Shown: positions 20,013-28,591 of the stretch, one piece after another
Position numbering within the stretch: position 1 is the first letter of the stretch
Layout: every line of letters begins with the position of its first letter
Source of the DNA: an uncultured Lachnospiraceae bacterium
Lineage (GTDB): Bacteria; Bacillota; Clostridia; Lachnospirales; Lachnospiraceae
NCBI GenBank assembly: GCA_946414885.1
Contig: CAMKQH010000013.1
Span: 48,013 to 112,012 of the forward strand
Reading direction: 5' to 3'
Length of the DNA: 64,000 nucleotides
Position numbers and translations under genes: made by a program
Notes under the pieces: model-generated
The model's input: the letters and a program-made list of their open reading frames with translations, nothing else
Told to the model about the DNA's origin: nothing
Database searches by the model: none

Positions 20013-20026
20013 AGAAGCCTTCCTCC

Positions 20027-20767
20027 TTATTCCTTGAAGTCAATGCCTTCGATTTTATAGCCACTCATGCGGATCGCGTCACGGATGGCCTTTTCGGAAA
20101 GGCCGCTCTCTTCCGCGAGCTCCTGCACCGTCACTTCGCGTCTAAGCTCTTCGGAAAGCTCCTTCGCCTTATCCGCAACCTGATTTACCTTGTCCGCAAC
20201 TCTTGTGTCAATCTTCTTGGCATCCGCATTCTCCTGGACGTACGCTTCCATGGCATCCATGATCATCTTTGCCAACATGCCCTGCGCTTCGTCCGCATTC
20301 TCCTGACTTCCCAGCATGGAAGCCCCGATGGTAAGCGCCACGTTGCCCTCACCGATCAAATCCTCCAGGAACACGCCCTGACCCGCATAAAGTTTTGCGA
20401 TCTGCGGCACTTCCTTCAGATAGATTTCCGTAAGTCTTCTTTGGGCATCCAGGTCACCCGCCATGGCAGACAGCGTGATGGCTTCCTTCTCCCCCTCCGT
20501 CACGTCAGCCAAACCTTCGATCTCCGAAAGATATTCCTCCAAATAATCCTGTTCCTTTTCCGTCAGATAATCCTCAGGATCCAAATGCTGTCCAATTCCA
20601 ATCTTGCTTTGCAACAGATAATCATATACCATCTGCATCTGATCACCGGAAAGCTCAAGCTCCGCAAACGCTTCCAGCACCTGCTCCTGCGTGACCATGT
20701 TACCCTGCTCCCTGGCCAGATTCTTTATTTCTTCCAACTTCTTCGCAAACTGCGCTTCCTTGCTCAT
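20027..20767 (-). CDS. Sigma-70-like protein lacking regions 2.3-2.4 and 4
   Basis: Protein of 246 aa. Residues about 1-55 resemble the region 1.1 fold of primary sigma factors (NLAREQGNMVTQEQVLEAF, then a DQMQMVYDYLLQS helix). Residues about 95-150 resemble regions 1.2-2.2 (AGDLDAQRRLTEIYLKEVPQIAK, then FLEDLIGEGNVAL, compare RLVVSIAKRY and LDLIQEGNIGL of RpoD). The end (about 205-245) resembles region 3 (TVQELAEESGLSEKAIRDAI). The -10-melting and -35-recognition parts are missing, so it should not direct initiation by itself. ATG 20767 has AGGAG upstream; an earlier ATG (20794) has none. Function unknown. Confidence 0.75.
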   Translation of the reverse strand: MSKEAQFAKKLEEIKNLAREQGNMVTQEQVLEAFAELELSGDQMQMVYDYLLQSKIGIGQHLDPEDYLTEKEQDYLEEYLSEIEGLADVTEGEKEAITLSAMAGDLDAQRRLTEIYLKEVPQIAKLYAGQGVFLEDLIGEGNVALTIGASMLGSQENADEAQGMLAKMIMDAMEAYVQENADAKKIDTRVADKVNQVADKAKELSEELRREVTVQELAEESGLSEKAIRDAIRMSGYKIEGIDFKE

Positions 20768-20827
20768 TTCCAACTCTCTCCTGACTTTTCGCATCGTTTT
20801 CGTCTAAATCCAACCGCAATCAATGCT

Positions 20828-21691
20828 CTATTTCACGTGCTCATGTGTATACAAATGCTCAGAACAATACTCATAATTGCCGTTACATTTTGAGCAAAAA
20901 CGGAACTCCAGATCGGGATTATCCTCTTCCGTCTGACCGCAGATCGCGCATTTATGCTTTGTTGCAGCCTTAAGCTTCTGAACCTTCTGCCTGTATTCCA
21001 CGCGCCGTTTAATCTGCGAAGGCCTCAGGTGCCGCAAATTACGGACCATCAGGAAGAAAATGCCAACGTTTAACAACGCCGCGCCAATGGCAAATTTCGT
21101 GAACAGCGCGCCGGTAAAGAAGGAAAAAACCAAGAGCACAAGATCTAAAATGCCAAGCCATTTCACCTTGACCGGGATCACAAACATCAGCAGGACCTGC
21201 ATCTCCGGGTATACTATCGCAAACGCCAAAAAGATCGACATGTTGATGTAGTAGGTACTAAACTTATATGCCGCATTTTCAAATATGGCTTGTGCGTACG
21301 CCGCGCCGTCTCCCGTCAAGATACCGCCATAAAGCAGGAAACACAATCCATAGCAAAGCAGTGCGCCAATCACCGTAAGCGCAATCCCACGGAAAATAAA
21401 GACATTATATTTATAAGTCCCCATGGTTCGCTCCATGGCGGTTCCTATGCTGTAATAGAAAAATAACATGATCAAAGTAAAAAGATCAAAGCTTTCCGGC
21501 GGTACAAGGATCCACGATATCACTCTCCAAACCTGCCCTTGCGTCAAGATCTTGTGCATGTCCAGCGTCAGATAATTCAGGAACTGCCAGTTGACGTACT
21601 CCATGATATATCCTATTGCGTAACAACCAATCAAAATGATTGTCAGATTCGGAATGGCATACTTTCCAAACTTCTTTTCAAAATTACTCAT
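20828..21691 (-). CDS. Rhomboid-fold-like membrane protein with C-terminal zinc-binding tail
   Basis: Protein of 287 aa. Six hydrophobic helices (about 15-215) have rhomboid-like features, such as QGQVWRVISWILVPP in the first loop, but I see no catalytic GxSG serine or paired histidine, so it is probably not a protease. The C-terminal tail (about 235-287) has CAICGQ, CSKC and YCSEH, arranged like a small zinc ribbon. ATG 21691 lies downstream of a plausible promoter (21745-21773). It heads the run to the sigma-like gene, the hypothetical gene and the M16C gene. Confidence 0.7.
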   Translation of the reverse strand: MSNFEKKFGKYAIPNLTIILIGCYAIGYIMEYVNWQFLNYLTLDMHKILTQGQVWRVISWILVPPESFDLFTLIMLFFYYSIGTAMERTMGTYKYNVFIFRGIALTVIGALLCYGLCFLLYGGILTGDGAAYAQAIFENAAYKFSTYYINMSIFLAFAIVYPEMQVLLMFVIPVKVKWLGILDLVLLVFSFFTGALFTKFAIGAALLNVGIFFLMVRNLRHLRPSQIKRRVEYRQKVQKLKAATKHKCAICGQTEEDNPDLEFRFCSKCNGNYEYCSEHLYTHEHVK

Positions 21692-21744
21692 GATTCTCTC
21701 TTCTCTTTCCTATGCTCTCGTTGTAAAAAAGGCCGTACGCATGT

Positions 21745-21773
21745 ATTTTACCATTAAGTGCGTGAGAAGTAAA
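21745..21773 (-). promoter_or_regulatory. Possible promoter of the rhomboid-like gene
   Basis: On the minus strand, -35 TTTACT (21768-21773) and -10 TAAAAT (21745-21750) have a 17-base spacer. The -35 is a 4 of 6 match. Confidence 0.4.
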
Positions 21774-21835
21774 CCAAACGCGGCTGAATTTATTATCTTT
21801 TTAGGTTCTTTAAAATATTTTACGTTTTTTGTTCG

Positions 21836-21864
21836 TTGCTTTTTATTCTTTTTTGTCGTATAAT
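21836..21864 (+). promoter_or_regulatory. Promoter of the activase gene
   Basis: -35 TTGCTT (21836-21841), a 17-base T-rich spacer and -10 TATAAT (21859-21864). The ATG follows at 21898 after AAAAGGAAGG. Confidence 0.75.
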
Positions 21865-21897
21865 CAAAAAGAATGTCAAAAGGAAGGTTCTTAGAAA

Positions 21898-24800
21898 ATG
21901 CAAGGAAATCTTAATGAGGCAACGCTTGGCATTGACATTGGTTCGACCACGGTCAAGATTGCCATATTAAATGAGAATAACGAATTATTGTTTTCTGATT
22001 ACAGAAGACATTACGCCAACATTCGCGAAACCCTGTCCGCTCTTTTGCAGGAAGCATACGATCAGCTTGGAAACGTAATGCTTTGGCCCATGATCACGGG
22101 TTCCGGCGGACTAACGCTTGCCAACCACTTAAAGGTTCCCTTTACGCAGGAGGTAATCGCCGTTGCGACTGCGCTAAAGGCGCTTGCTCCCCAGACAGAC
22201 GTGGCGATCGAGCTTGGTGGCGAGGACGCAAAGATCATTTATTTTGAAGGCGGCAACGTTGAGCAGCGGATGAACGGCATTTGTGCCGGCGGTACCGGTT
22301 CCTTTATCGATCAGATGGCATCCCTGATCCAGACGGATGCTTCCGGCCTGAATGAATACGCAAAGGATTATCACTCTTTATATACCATTGCCGCGCGTTG
22401 CGGCGTATTTGCAAAAACCGACATCCAGCCTCTGATCAACGAAGGTGCCACAAAGGAAGACCTTTCCGCTTCCATTTTCCAGGCCGTGGTCAACCAGACC
22501 ATTTCCGGTCTCGCCTGTGGCAAACCCATCCGCGGGCACGTTGCATTTTTGGGTGGTCCCCTTCATTTCCTGGATCAATTAAAAGTTGCCTTCATCCGCA
22601 CGCTGAAGCTGGATGAGGAACATACCGTTGACCTTGACAATTCTCACCTTTTTGCCGCCATGGGAAGTGCTATGAACGCGGCAGAAGGCAAAAAATATCC
22701 TGCGCCGACGGGGTCAAAGCTGGATGCGATTGCCGGCCCTGGCACGCATTATACCCTTGAGGAAATGGTTGACAAGCTTTCCACCGAGATCCACATGGAA
22801 TTCGAAGTGGAACGCATGGAACCGCTCTTCGCTTCCGAAAAGGATTATGAGGCTTTTCAGGCAAGACACTCCGTCAGTCACGTAAAGACCTCCAAGCTCT
22901 CTGAATATCATGGCAATGCCTTTCTTGGCATTGATTCCGGCTCCACCACCACAAAGATTGCGTTGGTTGGGGAAGACGGTTCCTTGTTATACTCATTTTA
23001 CAGCAATAACGGTGGAAGTCCCCTAACGACTGCCATCGGATCCCTAAAAGAAATCTTTGAGCAGCTCCCGGAGAACGTAAAGATCGTGCGCTCCTGCTCC
23101 ACCGGTTACGGTGAAGCCCTGATGAAGGCTGCGTTTTTGCTCGATGACGGCGAAGTAGAGACCGTTGCGCATTATTATGCTGCCGCTTTCTTTAATCCCA
23201 AGGTGGATTGCATTCTTGACATTGGCGGCCAGGACATGAAGTGCATCAAGATCAAGAATCAGACCGTGGACAGCGTTCAGCTCAACGAGGCATGCTCCTC
23301 TGGCTGCGGATCCTTCATCGAAACCTTTGCAAGATCATTGAATTACAGCGTGCAGGACTTCGCAAAGGCTGCCCTCTTCGCAGAGCATCCCATCGATCTC
23401 GGAACGCGCTGTACCGTATTTATGAATTCCAAGGTTAAGCAGGCCCAGAAGGAAGGTGCTTCCGTAGCGGACATCTCCGCCGGCCTGGCTTATTCCGTTA
23501 TCAAAAATGCCCTTTTCAAGGTAATCAAGGTTTCCGACGCCTCTGAGCTTGGAAGCCAGATTGTTGTTCAGGGCGGTACATTCTATAACGACGCCGTTCT
23601 TCGCAGTTTTGAAAAGATTGCGGGCTGTGAGGCCATTCGTCCCGACATCGCCGGCATCATGGGTGCCTTCGGTGCCGCTTTGATTGCCCGTGAACGGTTT
23701 GAAGAGGGTTACGAGAGTTCCATGCTATCCTACGAGAAGATCTGCGCCTTGAAATTTGAGACCAGCATGGCCAAGTGTAAAGGTTGTACCAACAACTGCC
23801 GTCTTACCATCAACAAGTTTTCCGGCGGACGCCAATATATCTCCGGCAACCGCTGTGAGCGCGGCATCGGCGGTCAAAAGAACGCCCACAACGTGCCTAA
23901 TCTGTTTGACTTCAAGCTTCACAGACTTTTTAATTACGCTTCCTTGGATCCTGACAAGGCTCCCAGGGGCACCGTCGGCATCCCCAGGGTTTTGAACATG
24001 TATGAGGATTATCCCTTCTGGCACGTGTTCTTTACGAAGCTTGGTTACCGCGTCGTTCTCTCTCCCAGCTCGAACAGAAAGATCTACGAACTCGGAATAG
24101 AGTCCATTCCCAGTGAATCCGAGTGTTATCCCGCGAAGCTGGCTCACGGTCACGTAGAATGGCTGATCAGTCAGAACGTGGATTTCATCTTCTATCCCGC
24201 GCTATTCTATGAGCGCAACGAAACGCCGGAGGCCAACAATCACTATAATTGTCCCATCGTAACCTCTTATTCTGAGAACATTAAGAATAACGTGGAGAGC
24301 ATATCGAGCGGAAAGGTGCGTCTGCGCAACCCGTTCATGTCCTTCGAAAGCGTTGATACCATCTGCTCTTCCCTAACGAAAGAGTTTTCCGAGATTCCCG
24401 CTTCTGAGATCCGCGAAGCCTGCGAACTTGGTTGGAAAGAGCTGGATGCAATGCGTGACGAGGTTCGCAAGAAGGGCGAAGAGACCTTACAATACTTGAA
24501 TGAAACCGGCAAGCGCGGCATTGTCCTGGCTGGTCGTCCATATCACCTGGATCCCGAGATCAATCACGGCATACCGGAGCTCATTACTTCTTATGGTCTG
24601 GCCGTTTTGACCGAGGATTCCATCTCTCACCTGGGATGTCCCGACAGACCGTTGATCGTTTCCGACCAGTGGATGTATCACAGTCGTCTCTACGCGGCTG
24701 CCACCTACGTGCGCACCGTGGAAAACCTGGATCTGATCCAGTTAAATTCCTTTGGATGCGGCTTGGATGCAGTTACGACCGATCAGGTCAATGACATTCT

Positions 24801-26196
24801 GTCCGGATCCGATAAGATTTATACTTGCCTAAAGATCGATGAAGTAAACAACCTTGGCGCGGCCAGAATCCGCGTAAGATCCTTATTGTCCGCCATCCGC
24901 GTACGTGAAAAGATGGGCAAGACCCGTGAGATTCGTCCCACCAACATCCACAAAGTCCAGTTTACCGAGGACATGAAAAAGAATTATACGATCCTTTGTC
25001 CGCAGATGAGTCCCATTCACTTTGACGTGATGGAACCTGCATTTGCTGCGATCGGATACCGCTTTAAGGTTCTTGACAATGACAATAAGCATTCCGTTGA
25101 CGTTGGCCTGAAGTACGTTAACAATGATGCCTGCTATCCCTCCCTTCTTGTGGTTGGTCAGCTGATGGAGGCCCTGCTCTCAGGAGAATATGACTTGGAT
25201 CGCACGGCGCTGATCATCACGCAGACGGGCGGCGGTTGTCGTGCCACGAATTACATTGGTTTCATTCGCCGCGCTCTGAAAAAGGCCGGCATGGAGCAGA
25301 TTCCCGTCATTTCCCTAAACATCGGCGGGATTGAGACCAATCCCGGTTTCCCCATCAATACGGAATTGCTGCTTCGCGGTGCCATCAGTGCTGCCTTCGG
25401 TGACATCTTTATGCGATGCGTTTACCGCATGCGTCCTTACGAGGCAACTCCTGGCAGCGTAGAAGCCGTTCATCAGAAATGGCTCAAGGTGGTTCAGGAA
25501 TACGTGTCCGCGAAGCACGTTAATCTCTTGAAATTTAACGGATTATGCCGCAAGATCATTCGCGACTTTGACCAGATTCCTCTGTTAGACGTAAAGAAAC
25601 CCCGCGTGGGCATTGTTGGCGAGATTCTTGTAAAATTCTCTCCCGCCGGCAACAATCATCTTGTGGATCTGTTAGAGAGCGAGGGCGCCGAGGCCGTTGT
25701 GCCTGACCTGATGGATTTCATGCTCTATTGCTTTTATAACCAAATCTATAAGGCAGAATACCTTGGGACAAGCAAGAAGGCTGCCCGCTTCTCAAAGCTC
25801 GGCATTTGGGCCATTGAGAACGTATTGCGCGGCGCATCTAACAAAGAGTTTAAGAAGAGTAAGCATTTTATCCCTCCCAATCCCATTGCAAAGACCGTGG
25901 AATTTGCCAAGCCCATCGTTGACATCGGCAATCAGACTGGTGAGGGATGGTTCCTTACGGGTGAAATGGTAGAGCTGATCCATGAGGGCGTGCCTAACAT
26001 TGTCTGCACCCAGCCTTTTGGATGTCTTCCCAATCACGTGGTTGGCAAGGGCGTGATCAAGGCACTGCGCAAGGCATATCCGGAATCTAACGTGGTTGCC
26101 ATCGACTATGATCCCGGCGCCAGCGAAGTTAATCAGTTAAACCGCATTAAACTGATGCTGTCTTCCGCCCAGAAGGCATTGCGCGATAAAGAATAA
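21898..26196 (+). CDS. Giant acyl-CoA dehydratase activase (two BadF/BcrA-type ATPase domains + DUF2229)
   Basis: Protein of 1432 aa. Two ASKHA ATPase domains sit in tandem: GIDIGSTTVK (11-20) and GIDSGSTTTK (344-353). Each keeps both cysteines that in homodimeric activators hold the shared 4Fe-4S cluster: Cys129 and Cys168 in the first, Cys466 and Cys505 in the second. One chain could therefore form the cluster by itself. A Cys-rich block (about 625-660, CKGCTNNC and NRCERG) leads into a DUF2229 region, and the last third resembles 2-hydroxyacyl-CoA dehydratase subunits (QTGGGCRATNY). Activators of this kind inject an electron at ATP cost into dehydratases or benzoyl-CoA-type reductases. The substrate of this long form is unknown, and no partner gene is adjacent. 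Confidence 0.9.
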   Translation: MQGNLNEATLGIDIGSTTVKIAILNENNELLFSDYRRHYANIRETLSALLQEAYDQLGNVMLWPMITGSGGLTLANHLKVPFTQEVIAVATALKALAPQTDVAIELGGEDAKIIYFEGGNVEQRMNGICAGGTGSFIDQMASLIQTDASGLNEYAKDYHSLYTIAARCGVFAKTDIQPLINEGATKEDLSASIFQAVVNQTISGLACGKPIRGHVAFLGGPLHFLDQLKVAFIRTLKLDEEHTVDLDNSHLFAAMGSAMNAAEGKKYPAPTGSKLDAIAGPGTHYTLEEMVDKLSTEIHMEFEVERMEPLFASEKDYEAFQARHSVSHVKTSKLSEYHGNAFLGIDSGSTTTKIALVGEDGSLLYSFYSNNGGSPLTTAIGSLKEIFEQLPENVKIVRSCSTGYGEALMKAAFLLDDGEVETVAHYYAAAFFNPKVDCILDIGGQDMKCIKIKNQTVDSVQLNEACSSGCGSFIETFARSLNYSVQDFAKAALFAEHPIDLGTRCTVFMNSKVKQAQKEGASVADISAGLAYSVIKNALFKVIKVSDASELGSQIVVQGGTFYNDAVLRSFEKIAGCEAIRPDIAGIMGAFGAALIARERFEEGYESSMLSYEKICALKFETSMAKCKGCTNNCRLTINKFSGGRQYISGNRCERGIGGQKNAHNVPNLFDFKLHRLFNYASLDPDKAPRGTVGIPRVLNMYEDYPFWHVFFTKLGYRVVLSPSSNRKIYELGIESIPSESECYPAKLAHGHVEWLISQNVDFIFYPALFYERNETPEANNHYNCPIVTSYSENIKNNVESISSGKVRLRNPFMSFESVDTICSSLTKEFSEIPASEIREACELGWKELDAMRDEVRKKGEETLQYLNETGKRGIVLAGRPYHLDPEINHGIPELITSYGLAVLTEDSISHLGCPDRPLIVSDQWMYHSRLYAAATYVRTVENLDLIQLNSFGCGLDAVTTDQVNDILSGSDKIYTCLKIDEVNNLGAARIRVRSLLSAIRVREKMGKTREIRPTNIHKVQFTEDMKKNYTILCPQMSPIHFDVMEPAFAAIGYRFKVLDNDNKHSVDVGLKYVNNDACYPSLLVVGQLMEALLSGEYDLDRTALIITQTGGGCRATNYIGFIRRALKKAGMEQIPVISLNIGGIETNPGFPINTELLLRGAISAAFGDIFMRCVYRMRPYEATPGSVEAVHQKWLKVVQEYVSAKHVNLLKFNGLCRKIIRDFDQIPLLDVKKPRVGIVGEILVKFSPAGNNHLVDLLESEGAEAVVPDLMDFMLYCFYNQIYKAEYLGTSKKAARFSKLGIWAIENVLRGASNKEFKKSKHFIPPNPIAKTVEFAKPIVDIGNQTGEGWFLTGEMVELIHEGVPNIVCTQPFGCLPNHVVGKGVIKALRKAYPESNVVAIDYDPGASEVNQLNRIKLMLSSAQKALRDKE

Positions 26197-26228
26197 AAAA
26201 ACGGGTGGGATTTCCCCACCTGTTTTTT
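26197..26228. terminator. Bidirectional terminator
   Basis: GGTGGG (26204-26209) pairs with CCCACC (26215-26220), extended by flanking A/T runs on both sides. It lies between the converging activase and the 26227 gene and can serve both. Confidence 0.8.
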
Positions 26229-26460
26229 ATGCGCTTTGTTTCTCTTTTACGTATTCCTTCAGGATGTTTGCCACCGTCTCGGGTTCCAAACCGCTTTCCT
26301 CGATCAGATCTCCCACGGTTTCCAGTTCCTTCAGTCTCTTTTCCCTAAGCAGATCCTCCAATTCGCTTCGTTCCGCTTCAAGTCTTGTCTCTAAAGCGTC
26401 TACAAGCTCCTGCTTTGCTTCGATCTTTTCCTCAATGGATTTTCTTGGTCCTCTGGCCAT
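26227..26460 (-). CDS. Small coiled-coil protein
   Basis: Protein of 77 aa beginning MARGPRKSIEEKIEAK, almost wholly helical and highly charged, with heptad-like leucines (LVDALETRLEAE) and a C-terminal segment GLEPETVANILKEYVKEK. The basic start followed by a coiled coil suggests a small nucleic-acid-associated or scaffold protein, but I do not recognise a family. ATG 26460 has AAAGGAGTG upstream, good evidence that it is translated. Confidence 0.75.
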   Translation of the reverse strand: MARGPRKSIEEKIEAKQELVDALETRLEAERSELEDLLREKRLKELETVGDLIEESGLEPETVANILKEYVKEKQSA

Positions 26461-26542
26461 CTTTTCACTCCTTTCGTCATTCCATAATCATTTGATCGAT
26501 CCGTCAATATAATATATGGACAAGGAGTGAAAAATAGAACCA

Positions 26543-27565
26543 TTAAATTGGTTTACCAGCCAGGATTTCCTGATAATCCTTATAATTCTTTTCCAAAAGC
26601 GTCGGCGTATCGAGTCCGTAAGGACATTTCGACTTACACTTTCCGCAGTGCAGACACTTCTCGATCAGCTTCATCTTCTCCTGCCAGCTTTCCGTAAGCC
26701 ATGCCTTCGAAGGCGCGCGGCGAAGCATAAGGCTCATTCTTGCCGCATTGTTGATCTCTATTCCAACGGGACAAGGCATGCAATAACCGCATCCCCTGCA
26801 AAACTCTCCGAGCAATTCCTTACGGTCTTTCTCAATCAGTTCCTGAATTTCCGCTGTCATGACAGTGGGCTCTTTTATATACGACAAGAATTCCAAGAGC
26901 TCGCTTTCCCGCTGAATGCCCCAAATGGGAAGTACGTTGTCAAACTGTGCCAAATAGGCATAAGCCGCAGCTGAATTCGTGATCAGTCCGCCTGACAAGG
27001 CCTTCATGGCAATGAAGCCCATGTCCGCTTCCTTACAAGCCTTTACCAACTCCAGATCTTTCTCCGTGGAAAGATAACAGAAGGGAAACTGCAAGGTCTC
27101 ATAAAGTCCGCTTTGGATTGCCTCCATGGCAACGCTCAGTCGATGGTTTGTGATGCCCACGTGACGCACCATGCCTTTTTCCTTCGCTTCCGTCATGGCC
27201 TCATAAAGTCCGCTGCCATCCCCAGGCTTCGGGCAAAATGCAGGATTGTGAAACTGATACAGGTCCACGTAGTCCGTTCTGAGATTATGCAGAGATACGT
27301 CCAGATCCTTCCAAAACTGATCCGCAGTAGTCGCTCCCGTCTTCGTCGCAATATAAACCTTTTCGCGCATGCCCTCAAACGCAGCGCCAAGCTTGATCTC
27401 ACTGTCGGTATAAAACCTCGCCGTGTCAAAAAAACGCATGCCGCCGTCATATGCCATTCTAAGAAGACGGACTGCTTCCTCGATCGTTACGCGCTGTACG
27501 GGCAGTGCTCCAAACGCATTTTTCTCAACCGTGATTCCCGTTTTTCCAAGTCTTACCGTTGTCAT
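26543..27565 (-). CDS. Aldo/keto reductase with C-terminal 4Fe-4S ferredoxin domain
   Basis: Protein of 340 aa. The N-terminal TIM barrel (about 1-255) has GMRFFDTARFYTDSE (catalytic Asp/Tyr region), a conserved Lys in YIATKTGA and HVGITNH. The C-terminal 80 residues carry two cluster motifs, CRGCGYCMPCPVGIEI and CLHCGKCKSKCPYGLD. Such fusions are common in anaerobes and are thought to pair NAD(P)H or ferredoxin with an unknown carbonyl substrate. ATG 27565 has GGAGGTAATGAA upstream; the gene is 17 bp after the C39-like gene and probably co-transcribed with it. Confidence 0.9.
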   Translation of the reverse strand: MTTVRLGKTGITVEKNAFGALPVQRVTIEEAVRLLRMAYDGGMRFFDTARFYTDSEIKLGAAFEGMREKVYIATKTGATTADQFWKDLDVSLHNLRTDYVDLYQFHNPAFCPKPGDGSGLYEAMTEAKEKGMVRHVGITNHRLSVAMEAIQSGLYETLQFPFCYLSTEKDLELVKACKEADMGFIAMKALSGGLITNSAAAYAYLAQFDNVLPIWGIQRESELLEFLSYIKEPTVMTAEIQELIEKDRKELLGEFCRGCGYCMPCPVGIEINNAARMSLMLRRAPSKAWLTESWQEKMKLIEKCLHCGKCKSKCPYGLDTPTLLEKNYKDYQEILAGKPI

Positions 27566-27582
27566 TTCATTACCTCCGCGGT

Positions 27583-28422
27583 CTAATAGATCCTTAATAT
27601 GTTTGAAAAGTAATCCAGCTTCCTGGCATAATCGTCGTATCTGACGTAAAAAATCCTGCCCCAGCTTTCCAACTGCAAGATTTCCTCGCCCTTCTCCGTC
27701 ACGTATACGCCGATCAACGTCATGTAATGACTACCCACCAGCTCATCCGCCGTTTCCGGCGGAAGTTTTTGGATCGCATGATCCAAATTCACGTAGAAGG
27801 TTACGTCTTGTTTCTTGGAATAATAAGCAAACACGACTGGATAGTCGTCACTCAGCATATCAATAATGGCCTCCATGACCAGTTTTCTTTGCCTCTTGAC
27901 CGGGCTTGGGAAGAAGGGCGCCCACTTAACCCTTTTCCTCGCAAAGTCATTTTCCCTCAAGAACTTTCTAAGACCGCTCTCCATTTTCCATGGATAAAGT
28001 CCTGCCAGGTAATTCGGGTAACTTGTACCAACGTGATAGGTCTTCTTTTGCCATTTTGAACTTGCGATTTTCTCGTATTCTTCCTGCGTCATTTCGGGAA
28101 GAGGCGCGTTGCCGCCTTTTTTTCTTTCCGCCGCTTTGCTAAGATACAGTTCCAGATTGGTCATGGCGATCACGCCGCAGCCTTGATTGGCAAAGCGGTA
28201 ATTCTCGTCCCTCCTGCAGATCTGATATTTGGATTTCACTCCCTGTTCCCGCAGTTCCTTTTCCTTAGAGGCTGCAGCCCACCAGGTCTGAAATCCCCCA
28301 TGGTAATGCTGTCCCTTTTTCGTTCGAATGGGTAAGTATTCACCGCCGTCAGCATCGTTGGAACGAAGTCTGACAATCCAATTTCCGCCTCTGTTATCCT
28401 GAGAAGCACCCGGCCGTTCCAT
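27583..28422 (-). CDS. C39-like putative cysteine peptidase fold protein
   Basis: Protein of 279 aa with no signal peptide. A papain/C39-like triad can be proposed: Cys in NQGCGVIAMTNLELYL (where C39-type proteins have a Cys-Gly-Pro motif), His in GSHYMTLIGVYV, and Asn/Glu-position residue in LQLESWGRIFYVRYDDY. Between them is a helical region with YPVVFAYYSKKQD. ATG 28422 has AGGAGG 7 bases upstream; the ATG at 28446 is weaker. Promoter at 28483-28511. Catalysis is inferred from motif order only, and the family may be inactive. Confidence 0.65.
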   Translation of the reverse strand: MERPGASQDNRGGNWIVRLRSNDADGGEYLPIRTKKGQHYHGGFQTWWAAASKEKELREQGVKSKYQICRRDENYRFANQGCGVIAMTNLELYLSKAAERKKGGNAPLPEMTQEEYEKIASSKWQKKTYHVGTSYPNYLAGLYPWKMESGLRKFLRENDFARKRVKWAPFFPSPVKRQRKLVMEAIIDMLSDDYPVVFAYYSKKQDVTFYVNLDHAIQKLPPETADELVGSHYMTLIGVYVTEKGEEILQLESWGRIFYVRYDDYARKLDYFSNILRIY

Positions 28423-28482
28423 TGCTTTTCCTCCTGCCAAAATCATCCTGCAACCAAACGTAACTGCTTAATAACTGGTTTT

Positions 28483-28511
28483 ATTATCCCATTTCTTTGA
28501 GGAAATTTCAA
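28483..28511 (-). promoter_or_regulatory. Promoter of the C39-like/aldo-keto reductase pair
   Basis: On the minus strand, -35 TTGAAA (28506-28511), 17 bases, -10 GATAAT (28483-28488). It abuts the gpmI terminator. Confidence 0.7.
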
Positions 28512-28514
28512 CAC

Positions 28515-28550
28515 AAAAAAGGAAGCATGGCCTAAGCCTATGCTTCCTTT
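28515..28550 (-). terminator. Terminator of gpmI
   Basis: An 11-bp perfect stem (28518-28528 with 28540-28550) is followed on the minus strand by a T run (28515-28520), 42 bases past the gpmI stop. Confidence 0.88.
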
Positions 28551-28591
28551 AACATATCGTCTCGCAAAAATCCGTATCGACCGTCGTCCGA

